Assembly (NCBI GenBank): GCA_937875295.1
Contig: CALLXS010000124.1
Location: 1-23,563 of the forward strand
Source of the DNA: an uncultured bacterium
GTDB lineage: Bacteria > Bacteroidota > Ignavibacteria > Kapaibacteriales > UBA2268
Reading direction: 5' to 3'
DNA length: 23,563 bases
In this document: positions 16,325-23,563 of the stretch, piece after piece
How the letters are laid out: each line of letters starts with the position of its first letter
Numbering within the stretch: position 1 is the stretch's first letter
Notes under the pieces: model-generated
The model's input: only the letters and a program-made list of their open reading frames with translations
Told to the model about the DNA's origin: nothing
Database searches by the model: none
Made by a program: the position numbers and the translations under genes

Positions 16325-19300
16325 TTATAAATTAACAGGTATTTTTATTGTAACTGTAGTACCTTTTTCTAATTCGCTTTTAATAATTATTTCACCATTA
16401 ATTGCATCAATGAATTTTTTTGCTAATGTCATTCCTAAACCAATACCAGAGTATAATCCAATAGTATCATTAGATTTATAAAACAAATCAAATATTCTTT
16501 CAATTGTATAATCATCCATTCCAATGCCAAAATCTTGGACATCAATATAAACATAATTATCAATAATCCTATTTGTTATGGTAATTTCAGATCCTTGATT
16601 AGAAAATTTAATTGCATTATCTACTATATTATTAAGTGCTTGCCTTATTAAATTTCTATCTTGGTTAATTATTAGCTTCTTATCATTGTTTTCTAAAATT
16701 ATTTTATGACTATTATGGGTCTTAATATTAAATTCATCAATACAAGAGTAAATAAAATCATTTAAATCAAATTTCTCGAAATTAAGATTAATTTGAATAT
16801 CTTCTCCAATTCTAAGAGAATTATCCATTATAGTAGTAAGCATTTCAACAGATTGCTGAATTCTATCTAAATATTTTTCACTTGCAGCAGCTTGGCCCAT
16901 CTTAATGAATTCTTTAATTATTTCTGCTGATGAAAATATAACAGTGAGCGGAGTGCGATATTCATGAGAAATCATTAAAATAAATTGAGATTTTAGTTTG
17001 TTTAATTCCTTTTCTCTCTCTAACGATAATTCAAGATCTTCTTTTGCTTTTAATAAATTAGCTTCAGATTCCATTCTGCTTGAAATCTCAACTTGCAGTA
17101 TTTCTAATGTATCTTCAATTTCTTTTGTTCTATCTTTTACTTTTGTTTCAAGTGTCTCATTAAGAAGTCTAATTTCTTTCTCAGCTTCTTTCTGTGCTGT
17201 TATATCGCTAAAAATAATATAAATTAATTCTTTGTTATCTTGGACTATAATAGTAGAATATGTTATAAAATCTCTGAACTCTATATCATCATCAATATTG
17301 AATGAAAATGATATTTGGGCTTCTTTTTCTTTTGTTAAATATGCTTTTAATTCTTTCTTTGAAATATCAATAGGTCCCCCAGCTTTTAATAAAGAATCAC
17401 CTATCTGATATGTGTAACCTATATTTTTAAAATAGTCGATAGCAGAAGGATTTGCATCATAAATAGCTAGTGTGTTAGGATCTAAAATCATCATCATAGC
17501 ATTATTGCTATAAAACATTTTCATATATCTATTTTTAGAAGCTTCAAGTTCTTCAGTTCTTTTTTTAACTTCTTCTTCGAGTGTATCTCTATATGCTGTA
17601 TACGACATATATCGTATTATTAAATATAGAATTGCTAATACTAAAAGAACAATTAATAGAATAAACCATGTAGATGAATAGAATGGAAGTTTAATTGTTA
17701 TATTAGCTACTAAAAATTCGTCGCTATAAATTCCTAATGAATTCTTTACTTTAGCAAATAGTTTATAATTACCAGGTCTAAGATTACTAAATGTAAGAGT
17801 ATTAGAATTAGTGTACTTTTGTTCAATAAAACCTTGATTAAGTGGTATTAATTTGTAATAAATAAAATTTCGAGATTCAAAATAATAAGATGGGATTGAA
17901 TAGATAAATGATAAGTTATTTTCATCATAACTCAGGTCAAGATCTTTACTAAAAGGGTAATTTAAATCATTTACTAATAAATTAGTTACATTTAGTAAAG
18001 GTTTTATATCTCTAGAACTTGAATATATGTCAGTATATTTTGAGACACCTTTATTAGTTCCTACATATAAATTATTAAATTGGTCATAAATAAAAGCAGC
18101 TCTATTTACATCTATATATATAATTCCACTACCAGAGGAAAATGTTTTAAGAATTGATTTACCAGAATACTTGATACCATTTGAAGTACCAATCCATAAT
18201 TCATTTTTAGGTGTCTTTAATATTGAATATACTTTTTCATTGATTAAGTAATTTCTATATCGTAATGAGCGAATAAGATGATTTTCTGATAATCCATAAA
18301 TACCATTATTTGTTCCTATCCATGCTATCCCATGATTTTCAAAAATAGTATAAGTGCTTATTCCGATTTTGTCCAATGGAAGTGCTTGTACAAAATTATT
18401 TTTGTCTTTTTGATAAAATAATCCTGAAGTTTGAGTAGTTAAAACAATTCTATTGGATTTTGTAATAAATACATCTCGAAATGTAGAATTATCACATTGG
18501 AAAATTTTGATTATTTTACCATTATTATAATTATATACAGAATTAGAACTTATATATATAATATTTTGATTGCTATCGATTGCGATTGAAATTACTCTGT
18601 CAGTTTCTAATTTATTTGTTGATATATAACTTAGAGAATTATCATCGTTAATTTTTATTATTCCTTGCTCGCCAGCAGAAGCATATATTTCACCTTTTTT
18701 GTTCTTTACAATTCGATAAATGTGTGGATTTTTGTGATTTAATTTTATTTTTAGAGGTATTTTATGTTCTTCGAAAATAGTAAATCCAGAAGGGTGCCCT
18801 ACGACATACTTATTTTTTTTCATTTCTAGAAGCGAAGTAACAGAATTTTCTAATAATCCTTCATCTTGATTAAAATTAGTAAATTTTAAATTTGGAATTT
18901 TATTTAATCCTTCATTTGTAGCAATCCACAAAATATTTTCTCTATCTAAAAACACAGAATTGATTTCATCGCTTATCAATCCAGTTCTTAAATTTAAAAC
19001 AATTTCATTTGTATGCTGGTCGAAAAATATTTTTAATTCTCTGCTCGTACCATATAAAATATTATTATAATAATTAGGGATTAAAAAATATTTTCTATCA
19101 TTACTAGGTATATCATTTTGTTTAAATACTTTCTTAATATGAAAGGATTTACCATCAAAAACTCCCATATTTTTATCAGTAAAAAGCCATAGTGAATCAT
19201 TATTCGCTTTGTCGCGAGCGATTGCATAAATACTATTAATTGAATGATTTATTAAATGATTGAAAGAAAAGATTTCAGAATCTTTGATTTTAAATAAACC

Positions 19301-19885
19301 TTTATCAGAACCGACATAAACATCTTCAAAAACTGTAAGTACTGAATATATTTTAGTAATATTAAGCTTTGTCTTATTATTGAATTCAATACTTTGATTT
19401 AAGTCAAAATATTTCCATTTGTTTTTTTTAAATATCCATAAATTGTACTTACCATCAGTGAATACTGCTGTAATTTTTCCTTTATTATTATTTAAATGAA
19501 ATTTTTGATATGTTATATCTTTAGTTTTATTTAAGAAAGTAGGGAGGGATTTATCAGGATTATTTAAATCAATGAATTTTACTTCTCCACCATAGGAATA
19601 TATAGCCCAGAGGCGATTCATCTCATCGAAAAATATTTCATTGAAATGAGAGTTATTCAGTGAATTATAGAGATTGTTAGACCATTTAAAGCCATCATAT
19701 TTACTTATTCCATCATATGTAGAACACCAAATTTCCCCGGATTTCCCTTGAGTAATATAATTAATATTAGAATTAGATAATCCTTCTTCTTGTGTATAAT
19801 GGTAAATAGCTAATTTACCATTTGAAGCGTTCTGCGCAAATAGCAAAAGTAAAATTACAAGTATTGATCTGAAATATATTTTCAT
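16325..19885 (-). CDS. Membrane sensor histidine kinase with periplasmic propeller, Y_Y_Y and PAS domains
   Basis: A 1186-residue transmembrane sensor kinase. An N-terminal signal/anchor (1-22) leads into about 600 residues of periplasmic beta-propeller repeats of the reg_prop kind, visible as recurring LWIGT-like strands (ILWIATNEGL near 318, AWIGTNNGIYG near 521, ELWIGTSNG near 562, LYVGTNKGVSKY near 606). A Y_Y_Y-type domain (about 655-735) and one transmembrane helix (738-758) follow. The cytoplasmic part has a PAS domain (about 788-895) between two coiled coils, a dimerisation helix with phospho-acceptor His974 in ISHEYRTPL, and an ATPase domain with N box N1086-N1090, DFGIGM (1118-1123) and GIGLGM (1147-1152). 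Unlike many Bacteroidota hybrid two-component proteins of this build, it has no receiver or AraC-type DNA-binding domain, so it needs a separate response regulator, not found here. The ligand is unknown. Confidence 0.92.
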   Translation of the reverse strand: MKIYFRSILVILLLLFAQNASNGKLAIYHYTQEEGLSNSNINYITQGKSGEIWCSTYDGISKYDGFKWSNNLYNSLNNSHFNEIFFDEMNRLWAIYSYGGEVKFIDLNNPDKSLPTFLNKTKDITYQKFHLNNNKGKITAVFTDGKYNLWIFKKNKWKYFDLNQSIEFNNKTKLNITKIYSVLTVFEDVYVGSDKGLFKIKDSEIFSFNHLINHSINSIYAIARDKANNDSLWLFTDKNMGVFDGKSFHIKKVFKQNDIPSNDRKYFLIPNYYNNILYGTSRELKIFFDQHTNEIVLNLRTGLISDEINSVFLDRENILWIATNEGLNKIPNLKFTNFNQDEGLLENSVTSLLEMKKNKYVVGHPSGFTIFEEHKIPLKIKLNHKNPHIYRIVKNKKGEIYASAGEQGIIKINDDNSLSYISTNKLETDRVISIAIDSNQNIIYISSNSVYNYNNGKIIKIFQCDNSTFRDVFITKSNRIVLTTQTSGLFYQKDKNNFVQALPLDKIGISTYTIFENHGIAWIGTNNGIYGLSENHLIRSLRYRNYLINEKVYSILKTPKNELWIGTSNGIKYSGKSILKTFSSGSGIIYIDVNRAAFIYDQFNNLYVGTNKGVSKYTDIYSSSRDIKPLLNVTNLLVNDLNYPFSKDLDLSYDENNLSFIYSIPSYYFESRNFIYYKLIPLNQGFIEQKYTNSNTLTFSNLRPGNYKLFAKVKNSLGIYSDEFLVANITIKLPFYSSTWFILLIVLLVLAILYLIIRYMSYTAYRDTLEEEVKKRTEELEASKNRYMKMFYSNNAMMMILDPNTLAIYDANPSAIDYFKNIGYTYQIGDSLLKAGGPIDISKKELKAYLTKEKEAQISFSFNIDDDIEFRDFITYSTIIVQDNKELIYIIFSDITAQKEAEKEIRLLNETLETKVKDRTKEIEDTLEILQVEISSRMESEANLLKAKEDLELSLEREKELNKLKSQFILMISHEYRTPLTVIFSSAEIIKEFIKMGQAAASEKYLDRIQQSVEMLTTIMDNSLRIGEDIQINLNFEKFDLNDFIYSCIDEFNIKTHNSHKIILENNDKKLIINQDRNLIRQALNNIVDNAIKFSNQGSEITITNRIIDNYVYIDVQDFGIGMDDYTIERIFDLFYKSNDTIGLYSGIGLGMTLAKKFIDAINGEIIIKSELEKGTTVTIKIPVNL

Positions 19886-19935
19886 TTATTTTAGAGATAT
19901 TTTTTTTAAGATTATCGTCATTTCTGATTTTATAT

Positions 19936-22890
19936 TTAATTATTATTTCTTGCCCTTTTCATTAATTCAGCTGTTCGTTCTGCTTGCAAAGTAAATGTCT
20001 CGAGTTTAGCTTCAATTATTTGTGGGTAAACATTTCCATCAGATTCAATTGTCAAAAATGGCAATGTCATATTATCTTTAAATATTGGTGACATCTTATA
20101 ATTTGGATCATTAAGCAGATGAGCTTCTTTTTTCCCTTTTACTGTTAATTCCGGAGTAACAACTGCTTCAGAAGTCCTAGTTGGCATGCACCCAAACGGA
20201 CCAATATTAATAACACCACAGTAATGATCTAAAGTCTCATAGATAGATGTACCAATTGTAAGTCCTACTTCTCCTCTACATTGTAGAGGGAAGAGGTGCT
20301 TGCTATGCTCTACTATTGGTTCTACATTAGTTTTCTCATATTTATAATAACCAGTTTTTTCTAAAATTTTCTTAAGACGCACTTCGGCATATTTCATGTA
20401 TGAACTTCTAATTATTCTTTCTTTAGAGTCTTTTATAGATTTATCTGGTTGCATTATATTTTTTTTCATTAAATAATCTAAATAAAAAAGCCATTCCAAA
20501 ATAGTAGCAGTTTTTACAATAAAACCACGCTCAGCAAAGTAGTAGCTTAGATATTTATTAGCAAATCTATCATGTCTTACATACATTTCGCCTAATAATG
20601 CTATGTACTTACTTTCCTTTAAAGGAGTTTTAATTGGAATTTTATTTTTAATATTATTAGAAAATATTTCTAAGTTCTTAAAAACTTTTGTATTATTAAT
20701 AACTAAATTATCCTCGAATACTTTAAATTCTTCATTAAAAATAATTTCACCTTGCTTTGGATCTTTAGAATTAGCTAAAATTGCAGACCTAATATCATCC
20801 ATTACATTTGCTATCATTAAGCTAAGAGCGGCATTCTTAGAAAAATTTTCGCCCAAACCTGCGAATCCATTTTCTTGTGCAAGTGCCATAGGAACTACAT
20901 TTTTTATCTTTTTTCTTCGAATTAGATCTCTCATTAATACTGGATATTGACCTAATCGACAATCACCAGCTCCTTGCACAATGAAATAAATAATATATGA
21001 TTCTCCATCCCAATTTTTTTCTAAATATTCCATCATTGTTCCGATGCAAAGAATAAGAGGAAGGCATTCTTTGCCAGAGGAATATTTTCTACCATACTTG
21101 AGAATTTCTTGATTTGCTTCCGGAGTTACTACTGCATTTAATCCAATACTTTTGAGCGATGCAGTAAATAAACGAGAAGTTAAATCACCCATAGAAGGAA
21201 TAAGTATCGTTACTCTTGGGTCATTAATAGGTATTTTTTTACCATCAGAACTAATAAAATATGCATTATCATTAGTAAATTCAAGGTTAGCAGGTGTAAA
21301 ATCATTTTGTTTGCTTTTATACTTACCAATTTGTACCTTTCTGAAATTAGAAATAATATCAATAGCTGCATCTATTCTTGTGTTAATGCCTGAATCTGCT
21401 GTATGACCGTCTAATTCCAATGTAAGAGAAGGTTTTATTCCCATAGTAGTGCGGAAGATTGTCATTATCATTGAGTCAGGGGCGCAAGAAAAATTTGAAA
21501 CATAAGTTGCAAATAATTGTGGATGCCTTTCGACTACTTGAGCAGCTTTGAGGATTTTTTTACCACTTTCCCAATATTGGTTTTCATCGAGTGGTTCATT
21601 TCTGAACTCAAGCATATCATAAGGTATTACTTTTATGCCCCGAGAAGCAAATTTCCTCGGAATACCTTTATTTGCAACTTCCGTAAAAGTATTATATGGT
21701 CTTCCAATTAAGACAATTGCGAATTCCTCAGGATTATCTTCTAATTCCTTTAATGCTTTTCTGCCGATTTGAATTAATTCATTATCAAAATCAGCTTGAG
21801 TCATATATGCAATTTTATATGCTCTTTTGATTTTATTTATATCATATTCACCTATCTGATTAGCGATTTCGATAAATTTATCTTCTTGAGTGTGATATCC
21901 ATAAGCATAATTAAAAATTGAATGTATGATCTTTTTCTTGTCAATGATATCTTTAAATGCTTGTGGGATAAAATATGCTTCAGTATTTAAAAAAGCACAT
22001 GTACAATTACTGTCCTTTTTATGAAATTCTTTGTCTTCAGTGTACATTTCCATTATTCCGGGCAAGAAATAATAGTCACAGTTATGATCGATTAAATCTT
22101 GAAATAACCCTAATGAAAGCTGCGCTGGATAGCAGAATGAAGATAATTCTCTCTCCATTCCTTCTTCTTTAGGTGAATTAGACATATAAACGTTAAATCC
22201 CAACTCAGCAAAGAAATTATAATATAGCGGATAAAGAGTATGAGTATGGAATGAACCATTTATACCAATTGTTTTAGCTTCTTTCGGAATGCTTTTGTTA
22301 TTTGAATATTTCGAAAACATTAGATTTTGTCTAATATTAACATAATCATTTTTTGAAATTTCATAGAAGCAATAGTCACCACTAATTTGATCACAATCAG
22401 GAACTTGCTTGTATGCTGTTTTTATAAACCGCATACCGCATTTCTGCATTACTCGTCCACTTGCGGGATTGTCAATATGATGCCGTGTACGTACATTTTC
22501 AACACCCACAACAGAAAATGCGAATGATAAGATTCTCTTACAAGCTTCTGACATAATACCTTGATTCCAGTATTTTTGGCTCAACGCATAATGAACCTCA
22601 CAATTGTTATTATCGTCAAACGCATTAATATAAATGTAGCCAATAGCTTGAGAAATGTTTTTAAGGACTATGACCCAGTGATATGTTTCTAGATTTGAAT
22701 ACTCTTCAATCCACCCTAGTAAAAGTGATTTAGTTTCCTCAATATTTTCGTGAGGCTTCCAACCCCAAAATTTGCTGACCTCCGGGGCTGTCACCCAATT
22801 ATCAAACATATCCGTTGCGTCATTATTATCATAGCGTCTTAGAATCAAGCGTTCTGTTTCAATTGTTTCAGTACCAACATGATTTAACAT
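19936..22890 (-). CDS. Fusion: GNAT acetyltransferase + 2-hydroxyacyl-CoA dehydratase/activase-type C-terminal half
   Basis: The first ~183 residues are a RimJ/RimL-like GNAT N-acetyltransferase: TIETERLILRR near the start, the acetyl-CoA loop NQGIMSEA, and a complete C-terminal strand ending FYEISKNDY. From VNIRQNLMF onward (junction near 22345) the protein switches to the C-terminal ~800 residues of the large acyl-CoA dehydratase/activase family, with a DUF2229-like block (PLYYNFFAELGF, FCYPAQLSLG), GRPYNTF, SCAPDS, LELDGHTADSG, GAGDCRLGQYP and GPFGCMPTRTSEA. In that family, of ~1400-residue proteins, two BadF/BadG-type ATPase domains precede this part. Here they are absent and the GNAT takes their place. 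Cysteines of the CxPDS, GDCR and GCMP motifs, likely Fe-S related, are kept. The start ATG at 22890 follows a GGGGG SD by five bases; an in-frame ATG at 22989 is less likely. The GNAT part is richer in GC than the rest. Confidence 0.85.
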   Translation of the reverse strand: MLNHVGTETIETERLILRRYDNNDATDMFDNWVTAPEVSKFWGWKPHENIEETKSLLLGWIEEYSNLETYHWVIVLKNISQAIGYIYINAFDDNNNCEVHYALSQKYWNQGIMSEACKRILSFAFSVVGVENVRTRHHIDNPASGRVMQKCGMRFIKTAYKQVPDCDQISGDYCFYEISKNDYVNIRQNLMFSKYSNNKSIPKEAKTIGINGSFHTHTLYPLYYNFFAELGFNVYMSNSPKEEGMERELSSFCYPAQLSLGLFQDLIDHNCDYYFLPGIMEMYTEDKEFHKKDSNCTCAFLNTEAYFIPQAFKDIIDKKKIIHSIFNYAYGYHTQEDKFIEIANQIGEYDINKIKRAYKIAYMTQADFDNELIQIGRKALKELEDNPEEFAIVLIGRPYNTFTEVANKGIPRKFASRGIKVIPYDMLEFRNEPLDENQYWESGKKILKAAQVVERHPQLFATYVSNFSCAPDSMIMTIFRTTMGIKPSLTLELDGHTADSGINTRIDAAIDIISNFRKVQIGKYKSKQNDFTPANLEFTNDNAYFISSDGKKIPINDPRVTILIPSMGDLTSRLFTASLKSIGLNAVVTPEANQEILKYGRKYSSGKECLPLILCIGTMMEYLEKNWDGESYIIYFIVQGAGDCRLGQYPVLMRDLIRRKKIKNVVPMALAQENGFAGLGENFSKNAALSLMIANVMDDIRSAILANSKDPKQGEIIFNEEFKVFEDNLVINNTKVFKNLEIFSNNIKNKIPIKTPLKESKYIALLGEMYVRHDRFANKYLSYYFAERGFIVKTATILEWLFYLDYLMKKNIMQPDKSIKDSKERIIRSSYMKYAEVRLKKILEKTGYYKYEKTNVEPIVEHSKHLFPLQCRGEVGLTIGTSIYETLDHYCGVINIGPFGCMPTRTSEAVVTPELTVKGKKEAHLLNDPNYKMSPIFKDNMTLPFLTIESDGNVYPQIIEAKLETFTLQAERTAELMKRARNNN

Positions 22891-22900
22891 AATATCCCCC
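22891..22900 (-). promoter_or_regulatory. SD that fixes the start of the GNAT-fusion gene
   Basis: On the - strand GGGGGATATTATG precedes the codons Leu-Asn-His. GGGGG lies five bases before the ATG at 22888-22890. The 33 extra codons possible from the ATG at 22989 encode a hydrophobic stretch unlike a GNAT N-terminus, whereas MLNHVGTETIETERL is a typical beginning for this GNAT family. Confidence 0.65.
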
Positions 22901-23460
22901 ATCCATATAAACAATCTGGGTGTATTTCCCAAGTTATCGCGAAATTCCATACGCTGAATAATGAAAATCAGCAAATAAACGACCAGCAACTGTTTATGTC
23001 CATATTGATGATTCCATTACTCCTGCGAATGAAGAAAATAAATCTAAGCGGTTTCTAACATGAGAAGTTCAATTAAGTAAGGTTGGAAAACTCCTTGTTT
23101 TACCTCTTCCTATAGAATCAACACCGACACTAGATCCATAATTGCCATTTTGTATCCCACTAGTACTTACATTTATATTTTTTCGCCAATGTCTTGGATA
23201 CGCATTATCGAGAATACTAGAGTAATAGGATCATTACTAGGCAACTACTTATATTCATGCAAATACAGGATAATTATATCATAGAATTGTAAAAAATGAA
23301 ATCATGAGCTCTACTGACAGGATGACCTGGCTTCAACTGGGTAATATCGGTAAGGAAACAAAAAAATTAAATCAAGACAGCCAATAAATTGTAATGTAAC
23401 AAGGGGAGTGATTCTTTTACGGAATAGCCGTTTTTGTGTTGTTCTTCATGTAAGCAATCT
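22901..23460. other. Gene-poor right flank with composition unlike the left of the window
   Basis: No complete gene with start, stop and recognisable product is seen on either strand. Short open stretches exist: + strand 22965-23063 (contains TVYVHIDDSITPANEENK, no start codon), - strand 23069-23230 (53 codons, no ATG), and + strand 23304-23387 (27 codons from an ATG). GC is about 35-38% by eye, close to the GNAT part and above the 25-30% of the genes to the left. It may be decayed genes or non-coding DNA of foreign origin. No clear tRNA, insertion-sequence ends, CRISPR repeats or integron attachment site could be seen. Confidence 0.5.
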
Positions 23461-23562
23461 CTATTGCTCACGATAATGTTTTGCGGCTCCCGTAAATGTT
23501 ATTTTATCCATATAATCCTTTGTATTAACAATAGTTACTTCCAAAGGTATAACATCGGTTTT
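23461..23562 (-). CDS. Possible C-terminal end of a gene entering from the right edge
   Basis: A frame is open from the right edge of the window to a TAG stop, 33 codons, reading TDVIPLEVTIVNTKDYMDK then ITFTGAAKHYREQ. The residue mix looks protein-like, but the stretch is short and matches no family I recognise. It could be the tail of a real gene or a chance frame. Confidence 0.25.
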   Translation of the reverse strand, partial: KTDVIPLEVTIVNTKDYMDKITFTGAAKHYREQ

Positions 23563-23563
23563 T

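Noticed and set aside
22890..22989. Upstream ATG at 22989 as the start of the GNAT-fusion gene
   Set aside because: The extra 33 residues do not resemble a GNAT N-terminus, and the ATG at 22890 has a good GGGGG SD and the typical MLNHVGTETIETERL beginning.
22965..23063. + strand frame reading TVYVHIDDSITPANEENK before a stop
   Set aside because: It has no start codon, is only 32 codons long, and its left end overlaps the upstream part of the GNAT frame. It may be a gene remnant but cannot be supported.
23050..23100. Possible integron attC site around TTTCTAACATGAG
   Set aside because: The first core does not fit RYYYAAC and no matching GTTRRRY partner with an inverted-repeat arm was found on either strand in the flank.
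23069..23230. 53-codon open frame on the - strand with protein-like text (NGNYGSSVGVDSIGRGKTRS)
   Set aside because: It has no ATG start, follows a stop codon directly and matches no family I know. In this composition a frame of this length can occur by chance.

Overview
AT-rich bacterial chromosome segment (hand counts: roughly 25-30% GC over most of it) that looks like a member of the Bacteroidota/Chlorobiota (FCB) group, perhaps near Ignavibacteria or Kapabacteria. Supporting traits are the low GC, the mostly SD-poor translation starts, and a periplasmic-propeller/Y_Y_Y sensor kinase of the kind common in that group. The phylum is inferred from these traits, not from a database search.

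Left part (1-12122): the classical tRNA / secE-nusG / rplKAJL / rpoBC block on the + strand. It starts with the 3' end of a tRNA-Gly, then tRNA-Thr(GGT) and tRNA-Trp(CCA), SecE, NusG, ribosomal proteins L11, L1, L10 and L7/L12, and RNA polymerase beta and beta'. The order is conventional, but the tuf gene often found between the Thr and Trp tRNAs is absent. The gaps carry clear RNA structure: a 13-bp perfect stem after rplA, a candidate L10 leader before rplJ, a long imperfect hairpin plus a small overlapping reading frame before rpoB, a 12-bp perfect stem between rpoB and rpoC, and a long stem after rpoC.

Middle part (12304-15414): an elongation factor G whose sequence looks like the mitochondrial/spirochaete type (mtEFG1/spdEFG1). 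It sits where rpsL-rpsG-fusA often follows rpoC and ends at a good terminator. Next is a single zinc-type ABC transporter binding lipoprotein without permease or ATPase genes.

Right part (15423-22890), - strand: three genes that read leftward with 50-bp and 11-bp gaps and probably form one transcript. They are a GNAT acetyltransferase fused in frame to the C-terminal half of a large 2-hydroxyacyl-CoA dehydratase/activase-type protein, a 1186-residue membrane sensor histidine kinase, and the CDP-diglyceride synthase CdsA. A terminator for this transcript lies across the end of the zinc-binding-protein gene.

The most unusual item is the fusion gene. The two ATPase modules normally found at the N-terminus of this large protein family are missing, and a complete acetyltransferase takes their place. 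The acetyltransferase part and the 670 bp upstream of it are clearly richer in GC than everything to the left. The break near 22345 is therefore either a real recombination/transfer boundary or a chimeric join at the end of an assembly. The last 670 bp hold no convincing complete gene.
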